A program made the translations under genes and the position numbers. A DNA stretch of 64,000 bases from Owenia fusiformis (taxonomy: Eukaryota; Annelida; Polychaeta; Sabellida; Oweniidae), in NCBI GenBank assembly GCA_903813345.2, contig CAIIXF020000002.1:26118455-26182454 (forward strand), read 5' to 3'. Shown here piece after piece: positions 1 through 12,740 of the stretch (its first letter is position 1; each line of letters starts with the position of its first letter). Under the pieces are notes generated by a model, which saw only the letters and a program-made list of their open reading frames with translations, ran no database searches and was not told the DNA's origin.

Positions 1-3000
1 AATTATACATTTGACACATTTCATTGTTTTCTTGTATACATGTATTTGCTATCAATCAGAAGGGTCCAGCATAACGGTCGCGTGGCACGCCAATATATCA
101 AACATAAAGTGTACACAGCTTAACGTAGCCACATTTCCTCTTAAAAAGTGAAATTATATTTGAATAAATCATTAGTACTTGTGTAATAATTGATTTAACG
201 ACACTCAAGTTACTTTCGGAAGCAAATAGTATTTCTAAGTCATTATGTATAATTGATTACGGGTTAAACCACCTGTATGCTTTTCATGACGGCCTTTTGC
301 TATGCTAGTTACAGATTGAACAGGTGTATGTGAATAAAAGAAAAATAAATATCAATTATGAATAAACTTGCAATTGTCTTCAAATTGACGTAGAACTAAA
401 TATAAAAGAACACGCTGGTCGTGTGTAAAATGCAATTGAAATACTTTAACGGTAAATAAATTCAGAATAAACTCCAGACATGTATATAACCGAAGGAACA
501 CGGGACCAGAAATCGCACATCTCCCAATCCAGCGTTAAGCTAGAGTAAATTTTTGTCCATTATTGTATGCTCTCTACTCTACAATTACGTTCTCTTTTTT
601 ACTTTACATGTACTATATATTTATTTTTATATATTTGATTCATATACATGTACTCTAAAGGCAATATTGATATATATGGGGAACCAACCGGGCGATCTTT
701 TGTTACATTGGCCTTTGGAGCTTTGTAATGTTTTGGAATGCTTTTCATTAATTGTCTTTAATTTTAACAATAGAGTATCAATTTTGTCTGAATACACAGA
801 CGCCAAAACGTTTAAAATGTCAACTCCATGGTATTGTGTATAAAGAGTTGCCTTGGTGCTTATAAAAAGCTATCACAGGTATCATTGTAAATATCAGAAA
901 CGTACTCATCGCCAATCAATCATTTTAAAAGCATTGCAGTATTTGTCAAATTTTTAATTTTTGAGAATCGTGGAACTCAAGACCACATTCAGAGAATGTT
1001 TAATTTAGATTTGAACTTCCTTAATTTTTCACACCAAAGAACTTCAAGAATTGGTTCCAGCATGTGACTCTATGTCCGCAAACATCTATAATAGCATTTC
1101 AATCATTTACTGGATATCGACAATTCTCTCTATTTTGCCACTAGACGATTTAATAGAAACATAGTGGATTTGACTTTCTTTTCCAAAAACAAAATGTATA
1201 TCCTTACTGGCATTGCTTATAAAACTTATTTATTAAGCATTGTTCATTTTTTGCTCTACATCGGACTTACGATGGCCGTAGCTTCACATCATCGATATAG
1301 AAAATCTACATTGTACTGGTAATCCCGTAATTCTATTCTGCATATTTTTTCAATTTTGGGAAGTTTCGTTCGTTGTACAATTGCCGTATACAAAATGTGA
1401 CCCGGGCATTAGTTAATATCTAGTTATCCAAACAAATTTGATATATAACACTAAGCTCTATATGACACTGGAATTCTTGCTAGCGGAAGTTCTTCCATTT
1501 TGTTACGATTACAACATGTCCTCGTTTGCAGTTCCTCCACAGTGACTGGAATATTTGTTACACGTTTATAACTCGTATGTAAATGTCAAATTATTAAGTG
1601 GCAGTAGGAACAGTGATATTTTATTGCTATTTGGTGTCATTTTGAATACCATGCTACCACTATGCGGTGATGGAATAACACGTACTGTTGACAGTATTTG
1701 TATACAATTGTGTATCTATCTGTAATTTTCATCATTGTCTATATAAACTTTTCAATTCACCATTGCGTGCTTCACGGAAGTAACAATTAATTATATGTTT
1801 ATATGATTATAACCAAACAATCATAGATAAAATGTCATCGTATATGCGAATTGCTTTTCGCTATTGTGCAGTGGATATTTTAAAGAGATTACAAATGAAA
1901 TTGTTTAGTGTTTCGTATTAATAAACTATCATACGAATAAATTGTTGATAATATGACAGTCCTTGCGTATTGAAGAGTATACCGGCTTCACATTTAGAGA
2001 AAGTGCAGCAATTTGATTGAATAAACAAAACTAAATATATGTTCGGTAAAAGGGCATTTTCTCAGATTTGATGGCGAATATCCTCTGACAAAAGAACCCG
2101 TCAAACTGATGAACTAAACACATTTGAAAAAACAATGGTTACATACCATTATACAGTGTTTCCTTTAACATACGGTGGGTGTCATGATTTCTAGAGAAAT
2201 AACGGATTTCTATGATTTTAAGCTAATTAATAATAAAAAGAGCATCCCTTTAGGTGAAAATCACAACTATGTTTTAAATTACTCATCCATCTGTTGGGGA
2301 ATTATCGACTGGAAATCTCAAACATATTTTTCCAAAAACATGGATTGAAATGCGCGGTTTTCTTGGCTATACTCCATATGACAATTATCGTAATAATGCA
2401 GCGCTAATCACCTTAATTCAACAAGAGTATTAATCTAAAATTTCCCAAGGCAACTGAAATTATTCTATAAAGAAGTAAAAGTTCCTCATTTACCCCCTGG
2501 GTTATGCTATTTGTTTTTATATTTTCGGCAGTGAGAGATAATGATAGGTATTATTTTTGTTTTTATAAACTATTCGAATGTTTGCTTTTGTTATTCATTA
2601 TGTTCTGGATATCTGTATCGTAAAGGAGTCTGTTGCGTTTTACGATATTGCTTTTGTGATGGTGTTTTGATAGCGATAAGTACACTATAGCTTCTAATTT
2701 AAATATCAAATTACATAAGTCAGAAAAATAAATTTATGTTGGGAAATCGGAATACTTTTCCATGGGATGGTTAGTCTTCAAGCTACCATTTGAAGTGATT
2801 AAAGTCTAACGACGCTCTCTAACATGTATAGTACTAGTTAGATATATAAAAATAAATTTGGATAAAAATAATGCATCGTACATGTATTTAAACGGAGGCT
2901 AAATTAGCCTGTCTTGCGTCTTTAGTTTGGTTTTATGTTGAGCAAAACGTCAGATCAAATAATATTTTCAATTTAATTTATTTCATAATTCTTATATAAT

Positions 3001-5812
3001 ACACTGTAAAAACAAGAACGCTAGACACCCTAGTGGGTATATGTTGCGGTTTAACAGAAATTTTTAAAATGATATCTAGACTACATATAAAATGAAAAAT
3101 GAAAATAAAGTCAAATTGAAAATGTCAAAATGAATAAAGTTAGAAACAAGATCTTCGCGCTGCTCTGTATCCCCGTCATAAAAAACATTTCAAAACAAAA
3201 ATTGACAGATTTACATTAGCCACAAAAATACGGACGGTGCCTGAGATCCAAAAATGAGTTTCCACCCGACTGGATTCCGCTTGTGTCCGCGGACAATATG
3301 TTTCCCAGAGCCACACGCCGACATCATTTAATCCCCTTTGTCCCGAGATAGCATCTTTTAGACATCTTTATAGTAGATTTACTCTCAAAAAACGGAGCTG
3401 TATTCAAAGATTTGTTACCGAAATTGATACATCAATAGGACTGATTAAATTAAAGTGGGCGATAATTGATTGCAAAGAAATCGTATGATACGATCTCTAA
3501 CACATTTTAATGCCACCTGTAAGTATATTTAATTTCTTTTCAAAGAATTTGTGTTTTATTGGAATAATTAACATACAATAAATAGTTATTCAGTCACAGA
3601 ATCTTGGTTGTCATAGAAACGGATTAAGTTTTTCAACGAGATTATTAAGAAAGCAATAATTTTTGTGCAGCGGCCGTATAGCGTTATTATGTTTTACATT
3701 TTGATTGATATTTGGTTATTATTTCCCATTGTTTTAATGCGGTTTTTATATTTATTTTTCTCTGTCTGTATCTACATTTTAAGCTCATTAAAGTCAATAC
3801 GCTTCAAGTGAGTTACCACGGTTACTAGCTATTGTATGCTCATGTGCATTTTATAGTAATGTTTGCGGATTGCGGATGGCAGAAGTAGATTAATAACGAT
3901 TTCTTATACTAGTGTACAATCCCAGATACAATCTATAGGTACGAGTCCAGTTGCGTTCGCCCACAATTAAATATCAAAACACATCTCAGCATTAATTTTA
4001 CGTTGCTATGCTAAAATGTCACCTATATCGATATTTGAACTCTCTTGTGGACTTCATAATGTGGCACATTTGACACTATGTCTAGTCAGTTAAACACTCA
4101 TAGACAATATAAATGTAGTTGATTGTGATTCTGTTAATTGGACAACGGGTCTCATAAGATTAACTAAAACCAATGTTCCGTCATATCTTGTTTACCAATT
4201 GAAAGTCTAACATTATTTTAGCCTAATAGATTAATTCCACGTTTCTTAATAGAGATTATTAGAATCTAAATTATACAGAAAATATTTTCTCGGATCATGC
4301 TAAAATGAATTGCAATCGTTTATAACATTATTGCTTCGAATTAAACACAACTTAGGCGGTGATGCATTATACACATCGTATCATATTAATCCGCTCATTG
4401 GTTCAAATATTTTTATATGTACTTCAAAGCTGAGATTTACATCGTTGTTTATATACATGTACATGTATATGGATATACTAGTAGATACATGTTAAGTGGA
4501 TTCGGACCGACAACAACCCTGTGAAACGGTTGTTTATTACATATATAGTGTGGCATTTAATTTGATAACTACATTTATTAATGTTCATATGGCAGATTAA
4601 TATGGACAAATTCAATAGGAAATTGACAATAAGTTTCTACATATGAGCTACGTAGAACTTCCCTTTTTAAATGAAAGATGTCTCCTATAAGAGGAAACTA
4701 TTCCTATTTCGGAATAATTTATTATTCAAGAGAAATTTCATCCTTCATATTATTCAGAATTCAAGAATGGCAATATATATACACCGTACCCGAGCTATGC
4801 TATATTTTAACAATATTTACGTATCAATAATTCAAAAACATTTTTCGCTTAAACTTTTTTTCGCTTAAACTGTACTCATAGCTAGAGGCCACTTCCTGAG
4901 CTTGTATGAATTATTATTTAACATAAAATATCATACGGTGTTTACATCGTATACTACCTAATACAAGATTCAAGTTCCGATTTAAAGATTACAAACATAA
5001 ATAAATATAAAGCATAGAAACAAAATATTTCTATTCCTATACACACAATTAAACCGCTCTGTTCATTGTTTGTTCAGTTGCATGTAAATTGTAAATACAA
5101 TCAAGTCGATGTTTAATTGTTCCAATATCCAACAGCACTATAGTTTTATTAATATTTTCATTAACTACAAATGACAATTTTTGTTTTAACTGTAAACGGA
5201 TACGTAAGTCAATAATACGAATAGCTTAAGATCTCTCTGAATTAATTCTATAATTAAAGAGCGTTGATATCATTAGAACAATGTTTTGCGTTTACATGGT
5301 GAATAGTAATTGATATTAGATAGAAGTTTATTACTAGTTGACTACCAAACAATAGAAAATGAACATATTTGAAATATCAATCACTTTCAAAAGAGCGACA
5401 AATGCGGTAAGCTCAGAAGAACAACAGATTGCAAAATACATTATAAGTATGAAGACATTTCCAAGGAAGGCCGATTCGAATGAATAATATATATATATAT
5501 AGCATGGTGCTTGTTGACGTCATCAGTTCGTCCATTGCTCGTTTTATATTGCGTTCTTCAACTATGATGAATAAATCCTAATTGTCTGTAGATTATTCAA
5601 TTTTTGAATATTTCTTGAAAAAATCGAAGAGCTTTTGTTTCGAGGTTATGCAGTCCAATGCAAAAACTAATCAATCTCGGCTAGGAGCTCAATAGATTTG
5701 TGTATTTTAAGCCATTGTCTTCGAATCAAGGTACCAGCTTTAAACCTATATATTTATATACAATCACATGATATTTTTATGTGTTCTATCACTATATGCA
5801 ATGTGTCCCAGC
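1..5812. other. AT-rich intergenic DNA, no gene recognised
   Basis: I found no exon, RNA gene or transposon ORF in this stretch. Open frames are under 100 codons, have no recognisable motif and are rich in residues encoded by AT-rich codons. A short TA dinucleotide run lies near 5488-5501. A slightly more GC-rich patch at about 3150-3370 stands out from its surroundings but has no convincing reading frame. It could be regulatory or the tail of a neighbouring gene; I cannot tell which. Confidence 0.5.
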
Positions 5813-5814
5813 TA

Positions 5815-6681
5815 CAATCCCCTCCATAAGTTTGGCAACCTTTTTTCCCCATTGAACTACGTGTTAAAGCCTCTTTACCTTTGAATTTTTATTTACTTAA
5901 CCTGCGATGAAAATATTTATACTATTGATGGAAACGTAATTTGACTTTAATTTCAATACCTCCAAATTTTCTAAAAAATTTTCCTCAATTACAATAGGTC
6001 GAAAATTGATGATGAATTTGATGAATTTTTGAAAATCTACATTCCCATGTTAACCAATGGGAAATAGTAGGTTTGCCGCAAGTCATATGACAGAATATCG
6101 ATCCATCCGAGTCCTTGCAAAAAATACGAGTTAGGCAGGCAATTGAATTTGCTAACTTTATTTAACAAAAAAATGATATGTTTCTTCAGGTTCAACAAAG
6201 TTATAGGGCTTTAAAGTCAAAATTGTTTTCCAAAAGACCTCTCCCATTGAAATAACACAGGAGGCGAAAAATCATTTTCAAAAATGACTTTGAAGCGCTG
6301 TAACTTTAATATTCATCAAATAAACTAAACACATAGCGTTAAAAAGAGTTAGACAATTCAATTTTTTATAAAAATATTTTTTTGCTAAATCTTTTACTGA
6401 AAAGATATCCTGATTTCTGATTTGCCCCGAACCCTCCATTTCCCATTGGATTACATGGGAATGACGATTTTCAAAATTTCATCAAATTTATCATCAATTT
6501 TCGACCTATTGTAATTGAAGAAAAAAATTGAGAAAATTTGGAGGTATTGAAAATAAAGTCAAGTTACGTTTCCGTCAATATTATTTCATCGCCGGTTAAG
6601 TAAATACAAATTCAAACGTAAAGAGGCTTTAACACGTAGTTCAATGGGGAAAAAAGGTTGCCAAACTTATGGAGGGGAGTG
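5815..6681. mobile_element. MITE-like DNA transposon, family M1 copy 1 (TA target site)
   Basis: This is an 867-bp element with long inverted arms. The left arm begins CAATCCCCTCCATAAG and the right arm ends with its complement (GGAGGGGAGTG). The arms stay complementary for roughly 250 bp. TA flanks both ends (5813-5814 and 6682-6683). A second copy, inverted in its internal part, lies at 21186-22054, where an empty site in a paralogous repeat confirms TA duplication. There is no transposase frame. The ends (CTCCMTAAGTTTGG) suggest a non-autonomous Tc1/mariner-type element. Confidence 0.8.
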
Positions 6682-6683
6682 TA

Positions 6684-7411
6684 AGTATGGTATATCACTG
6701 TATAAATACATGGTTGATAAATAATACACTGGGTCACTTACCTTTTCTTAATTATAAAAGATATGAGTTTTAGAATATCAAGATAAAACGTTTAGTTTGT
6801 CAAAATTGGTATTCTTCAAAACATGTCATGTTTTGGGTAAAATTGATAAATTATTGAATAAGAATGCGTTCAGTTAAAATCAAATCATTCTCAAAATAGA
6901 AAAAACAGACCATGAGCCTAATTCTGAGGGTATGATTTGGATCATATCACATCAAGTAAATATAGTCTAATTAATTCACTCAATCTTTTGAAAATATTTT
7001 ATAGACCGATTGCAGTTGAGAACTACACTCCTGACATCTATCTAAATTGTTCAAAGCTATGTAATCATTTTTGTCACGTCGTTGTAATTTGTATGATACG
7101 TTCTGTATGTCTGTTTTTATATATCAAGGTTCGGTTCTTCAAACTTTGTAAAGATGCAAAAAGTAAAAGCTATATACATGTATATATGAAAAGTAATACA
7201 TAATGTAATTACGAAATTAATCCGATATTTGTCTTATCTTTTACCAGCCAAACGGAATATATTAAACGTAAATGATTTGAATGGAATCTTCCGAAATTTT
7301 AAGAATGACCTGGATGTAATCAGCTTTATTCAGAGGACAAGAAATGTCGCCGATGATTAAATGTATGAGATGATTGAAGAGTTGAACACATTATATATGC
7401 CTATCCTACAT
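6684..7411. other. Non-coding spacer
   Basis: AT-rich DNA without a recognisable gene. From about 7215 it becomes alignable to DNA just after gene A (from about 33375), so the upstream edge of the tandem duplication lies here or a little to the left. Confidence 0.4.
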
Positions 7412-8300
7412 ATGCCCAGGGGCGGATCTGGGAACCAACAAGGGGGGGGGGGGCAAATATCAGGTCAGAGAAAAAGATTTTGGGCCCCTAAAACCCAAAA
7501 GTGGGCCCAAATCTTGAAATTTTGATTCTTCAAAATTTGGCCAGAAATTAAAAAATAAGGCCTTAAAGACCCAGGAATGACCAAAAAGGTCCACTTTTTA
7601 TTTTGGACCCAATTTTTTTTGGGCCCACCCATCCGCAAGTGATGCCTGTCCTATGCACCTAATATTTGAATTATGCAACATGTTAATATGAGAATGGCTT
7701 ATATACTTACATTCTGGTTTATCAGAGTCTCACTTTATCTAACGCTTTGAGCCAGTATTCCAAAGGATAATACTTACTGTGGATCCCACAATGTAACTTA
7801 AGTGTGACACAGACTTTTGAATTCCAGATGTTTGTTTGGCATTTTGTTTGAGCGAGATATGGATTATTCATAGACCTTGAGTCATAATGATCATTGATGT
7901 TAACGTTCGCATTGGCCGACCAGCCATACAATAATCGAGGGGTGTAATGAGTACTTTTTTACTATGATTGTTAATTCAATAAAGTGACATTTCTTCTGTA
8001 GCATATTAGCAAAACATGGCATTGAAGAGTACATTTCAAACAAAACACGTCCATGACCCTAAGTTCAAAAAGGCATCGTGACCCAGGGAGAGATGTCACC
8101 AGCAGCCGATGAATATAATACAATATAAAGTGTGTGTAAAATGTTCAATCTTCAATTATTTTTGAACAATGAATACTTTTTATTAATTCATAAATTGACA
8201 TTCTTTCTAATTAATGCTACCCATATATATGAATGTTTATTAACACATGAAAAGAAACATATATATTATATTTGAACCAGTGTCAACGTTTATATATACC
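7215..8300. repeat. Upstream flank of tandem unit 1, paralogous to 33375-34220
   Basis: Several blocks match the spacer between genes A and B in the same order. Examples are the stretch containing ACATTATATATGCCTAT (about 7388 and 33557) and the blocks around GTGACATTTCTTCT (about 7983 and 33911) and CATTCTTTCTAAT (about 8201 and 34164). Divergence and small indels are visible throughout. This is an old copy of the flank duplicated with the transporter gene. The 225-bp element at 7417 is an addition to this copy. Confidence 0.65.
7417..7641. mobile_element. Small MITE beginning CAGGGGCGGAT
   Basis: The left end reads CAGGGGCGGAT and the right end reads ATCCGCAAGTG, giving an imperfect terminal inverted repeat. 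The 5-bp sequence ATGCC lies immediately outside both ends (7412-7416 and 7642-7646). The interior is rich in G runs and GGGCCC-like stretches and has no open frame. Ends of this kind are common in hAT-like non-autonomous elements, but those usually make 8-bp duplications, so the superfamily is uncertain. Confidence 0.55.
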
Positions 8301-8860
8301 GCACTTTATATGGTCCCTTAGACTATGTCCTTAGAAAAGTCCTGGAAAATATTGTCCGGGACTACATTATCTAGAATAGAGGCCGATGGAGTATATTTCC
8401 TTAGATATTTTAGTCCGTTTGCTAGAACTTGTTGTCCGGGGTTGACTTTAAATACCAAATTATGGTCTCTAACTACTCACACCAGACCATATATTCTGGT
8501 TATTAATGTCCAATTGCTACTAGTCACACCGGACCATATTTTCTGGCTATAAATGTCCATGGATATGTATAAAAATGAAGTCTCTGTGTAATTTATAGTT
8601 CATTGACATACAAGACCGTTCGTTCATGTAGTACTGCTATGTCACCCAAAACCAAGGGAATTTATTCTTTCACACAAACAAAAAATCAATCGGGCGTGAT
8701 GATTCCCACGGTGCTATATCTCTGGTAATGATTCAAGTCAGTGAATCGAGTGCAAATACGCATGCCAAAATGCTCACGTATTCTAATATAAGTTATTTAA
8801 AATGTATATACTACAAATGGGACTTTACTACCCAGTTTTGATAGTCTCTAGACAAATGTA

Positions 8861-9355
8861 AAGCCCGGTATACACCAATGGGGCAAGTTGGGACCTCCAT
8901 AGACTTAACATTGCGTGGGACCTCGTGGGACCTTTTGGGATTTTGCCCCATGAAGTCCGTGAGATTTTGCCCCATCTTGCCCCATCGAGTCCCACGAGGT
9001 CCCACGAGGTCCCATGAAGTCCCACGCGGGACTCGGTGGGACTCGATGGGGCAAAATCCCACGAAGTCCCATGGAGTCCCATCGAGAATGAACATGTTCA
9101 TTCTTTCCATGGGGCATCGTGGGATTTTCGATCATATGACGTGTTGTGTGAAGCCCGACATACACCAATGGGGCACGGTGGGATTTGATGGGACTCCATG
9201 GGGCTTGATGGGACTCCATGGGGCACGATGGGGCAAAGTCATCAAGGTCCCATGGGACTTCGTGGGATTCGATGGGGCAAATTGGGATTCGATGGGGCAA
9301 GATGGGACTCGATGGGGCAAGTGGGATTTTGCCCCATTGGTGTATACCGGGCTTA
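8861..9355. mobile_element. Foldback MITE with GGGAC/GTCCC internal repeats
   Basis: The terminal inverted repeats begin AAGCCCGGTATACACCAATG at the left and end with the complement at 9328-9355. An internal, diverged copy of the end motif sits near 9150. The interior is a scrambled array of short GGGACY/CCCAT words in both orientations, so several frames on both strands stay open for 75-180 codons with repetitive Trp-Asp and Pro-Arg-Gly residues. These frames come from the repeat and are not genes. TA occurs at or next to both ends, allowing a TA target. Confidence 0.75.
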
Positions 9356-9582
9356 AGTAGACGACATAGTCCTTTTTGGACATATGTAACTAGAAAAATA
9401 AGGATAAGTACTAGTTGTCTCGGGGACAGAGGCAACCAGAAAATATAGTCCATTTAGACGTGTACATTTAGAAAATTAAGAATAAGTTGTCCCAGGGACA
9501 GAATTAACTAGAAGTTATAGTCTCCTGTACGTGGATTAATATTACAAATAGTCTCATGAAAACGAGGAAACGAATAGTTTTA

Positions 9583-10152
9583 ACCCCCCTATCACACCAA
9601 ACTAGTTCTCCATTCTTGCCAGTCCTACGAAAATGTTCAATCTGGCTCAATCTTCAATCTGGCTGCGGTCGGGATATACGAGTATGTCTAAAATAATTAG
9701 CTACTTCGTTCATAAACAGTCTTCAATACGTCCATCTCATTTTGCAGTTCGTTCAGGTCGCAGCACGTCGGTGTGCAACGTAAACCGTCCCTTAGTCTAA
9801 AAGCTCATCATGACCTGATTACAGAACAGTTCGCCATCGAATTTTGAATCGATTCAAAATTCTAAATCACATTATCCGTCCGGGAAAGTCCATGGAGTTC
9901 GTAAACAGACCGTATAACGTTGTAGCTACGTTCATTCAGTTCGCACACAGTTTAAAACCGATCGGCAACGTTTTGACGATCACCATTAAATTTCTAAGTT
10001 CTGGAGGACCTACTCGTTCTAGTAGTTTCATGAAGTTTGTAAACAGATCCCAAACGGTTCTTAGTGGTTTCTGAGTACGTCAAATCCGTTCGTGCACAGT
10101 TCAAGCCCGTTTTGAGAACGTAGTGAGAACTAGTTTGGTGTGATAGTAGGGT
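9583..10152. mobile_element. MITE with ~28-bp terminal inverted repeats
   Basis: The left end (9583-9610) contains CTATCACACCAAACTAGTTC and the right end (10125-10152) is its complement with two or three mismatches near the tip. TA abuts both sides, consistent with a TA target duplication. The interior has short dispersed motifs built around GTTCG and GTAAACAG and no transposase frame. Confidence 0.7.
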
Positions 10153-10555
10153 TACCTAGGCAACAGTCAGAAGACTGTTCTGACCACTATACTAACAGTG
10201 ATTGGATGCAAGCAATGTTTTTAATTCATTGATAAATATCAAATAAGTATATATTACAGTACTACTATAGTACGACATCTATACATTTAAAAATAAAAAT
10301 AACAGAGAGGACCAAAATCTAGCCGGACAATCCATTCGTTCACTGCGGTCAACGCATTTATAGTCCGTCAGTATAATATGATTTAGTCCTGGGTTATATT
10401 GTTTACCAATACAGAAAATATGGTCCGGTTAAGACCACACACCCTTTGTTAGTGTGTATGGTCCCCGGACCATATATTCAGGGAGACTTTTACTCTGACA
10501 CCGGTAGTTTTAACTGTTTTATAACCCATGGTAGTCAACCCCAGCCCTTTCTTAT

Positions 10556-11777
10556 GATATGCTTTGCGAACTGAGTGTTTAATAACAGAAACGCATGTGT
10601 GGTCTTTTTTCAACGATAAATAAAGCCAAAATTGATTTTAAAAATTATGACACCGATATATCCACCCAATGGTCTTACATTTCGAGAATTTGATAAAGAG
10701 TACCAATTTTCCATTATCCGTATATTTGAACTCACAACCAATGTGACATCTATATACGCAAATTAAAGTTTAAAAGGTTAACGTGTGTTAAGGGGCAAAG
10801 TTATGATGGTTTCAGTTGATGCCAATTAAAATGAAATTCATGAAATATTGATTGTTACACTGTTTCAAAACTATGTCTAACAACAAAACAATCAATTAGA
10901 AACAAGAGAATATGAATATATTTAATTCCGAATACAAATATTTACAATCAACTATTAATTGGCTTTATTCCCTATGCCTCAAAGAATGTTCATTGAAAAA
11001 TCATAGCGAAGTCACCGTTGTGACGCAATTGCGTATATGCATAAGTCATTACGTGATAATAACTAAGGAGACAATCGGTGCAAGAGTTGAGACCATGCGC
11101 GGGGTCCTCCAGCCAGCTCTGCGGAACTTTGGCCCTGCGGGACCGTGCTTATCGGGAAAAAGCCCAAGTAAACCTAATTCACTTTCGGCAAACAATCAAG
11201 ACGGTAAACCGTAGAGTTTACCAATGCCTGTAGCGACCGGGGGTTCGAGGGGTTCGTGGTCAAAATTTCCCAAAATTTCCCCGGGGGTCATTTTTAACAG
11301 GAATTCATAAATTCAACGATCCATCGCTTGTTCGTGTTTTTAGATAGATGGTCCCGCTCGTATTTTTAACGTAATATTTTCCGATTATGCATCGTTGTTC
11401 ATCGGTAATATCCGTATAGCCCACGTGATCGAATTTAGGCTGTTTGATTGGTTTAGAGTTAGACCGGCGCCATATTTATTATTTACTAAAAGTTTTGTCG
11501 AAGAATTGCGAAGTTTTCTCTAATATCTTTGTAATGAGAACGACCGTAGCTATACAATAAGGTAAGAAAGATATTTGAACATAGAAGCAGTCTGTACGCT
11601 CTCGAATTTTATCTCTTTAGCTCATAGATCGTTCGCTATATTGAGCTTTCAAGTTCTCGTAAGAGACAGATTTTTAATTTTTTAATTTTTAATAAATTTT
11701 TAAATTTTTATTTTTATAATTTTATTTTAATAATTTTCATTCTCAATTGTGGCCAATCCATTAAAAATGTACGGGGT
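10556..11777. other. Non-coding region with a GC-richer patch
   Basis: No gene is recognisable. The part from about 11040 to 11470 is more GC-rich than its surroundings and carries a GACCGGGGGTTCG motif near 11239, also present near 23620 in a short palindromic setting. It may belong to a dispersed repeat. A run of T-rich sequence at 11670-11750 follows. Confidence 0.35.
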
Positions 11778-11990
11778 ATGAATGCGAAATTCTGGGGGAT
11801 GATCCTGAAGAGAAAAATTCTGGAGTATGGATGCAAAATTTTGAGGGGGATGTGGATGAAAAATTCTGAGGAGGGTATGGATGCAAAATTCTTAGGGGGT
11901 TATGGATCCAAAGTTCTGGGAGTTAGCAGAATTCTGTGGGCATGGATGCAAAATTCTTGGGGGTATGGATGAAAAATTCTTGTGGGTCCA
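11778..11990. repeat. Degenerate ~25-bp minisatellite
   Basis: Roughly eight diverged copies of a unit like ATGGATGCAAAATTCTTGGG follow each other. The open frame across it has a repetitive Asp-Ala-Lys-Phe-Leu-Gly pattern set by the repeat and is not taken as a gene. Confidence 0.7.
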
Positions 11991-12289
11991 GGGCATTGCA
12001 TCCATACAATTTTTAAATGGAATGGCTCATATCAAATCAATAGTAGATCTGATATTGTTTTTTAACAGATGAATGATTTTGACTCTGCAGTAGCAGTATC
12101 ACTCTCCTCGTCGAAGTCCGAATAGAACTATAGAGAGAGGCGACTTTCCAACTTTTTTGCATCATGTAGGAAGATCGGGTTTTCGTTATTGCAGACCGTA
12201 CCATATGATGGGAACTGTTTCTTTCATAGCGTTTTGGTACAGTTGCCGATGAAAAAGCAGAAAACATTGAATAATAGTTCAGTACAACT

Positions 12290-12740
12290 TAGCAAAAATA
12301 TCACTTTGAGTCTAGATTTTATTAGACACACATATCGAAGTGATGATGCATGAATCTCTTAAATAAAATGCCAATTTGACATGCAATATGACAACAAATC
12401 TCTTTATATTTATTTGCAGTGTGATTAGATTAGGTATGTCTAGTATTCTAATTATTTGTAAAGGTTCATGTTTCATCACTCTTGAGTTTAGCCTTTACTT
12501 GAGACATAAAGACCAAAGTGATTATGCATTAATCTCTACAACTTATTAGAATACTAGGCATATTAGTAGTCTTAGCATGTCTTTAGAAGTTAGTGGTATT
12601 CAAAAGTTGTAAAGGATCATGCATCTGCATCATCATTTTGAGTCAAGCCTTTGTTAAAAACATACAGACTAAAGTGATGGTGCATGAATCTTTTTCAGTT
12701 ACTTTAAAATACATATGTCAAATATGAATCTCTAAACTGG
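12290..12740. repeat. Degenerate tandem repeat, unit about 150-170 bp
   Basis: At least three diverged copies are present, marked by AAGTGATGATGCATGAATCT-like blocks at about 12339, 12515 and 12673. Each is followed by a run to the next TTGAGT block. No coding potential is seen. Confidence 0.55.

Larger units (their letters stand above)
8310..10555. mobile_element. Composite insertion in the upstream flank of gene A
   Basis: In the duplicated flank of gene B the sequence runs from a GAACCGGT block straight into the block containing AACGCATGTGTGGTC (about 34235-34300). In the flank of gene A, about 2.2 kb lies between the matching blocks (about 8276 and 10590). The inserted DNA has repeated GGACCATAT-type motifs on the left (8480-8550) and complementary ones on the right (10420-10480). 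It encloses two further inverted-repeat elements (8861-9355 and 9583-10152). Its exact ends are not resolved. Confidence 0.5.

Noticed and set aside
553-843. 96-codon open frame
   Set aside because: Hydrophobic, AT-driven composition, with no motif, no splice context and no match to a family I know.
8811-9453. Long overlapping open frames on both strands
   Set aside because: All are translations of the GGGAC/CCCAT word array of one MITE. Several frames of the same DNA are open at once and the residues are low-complexity.
11778-11972. Open frame with repeated Asp-Ala-Lys-Phe
   Set aside because: It is a minisatellite read in frame.
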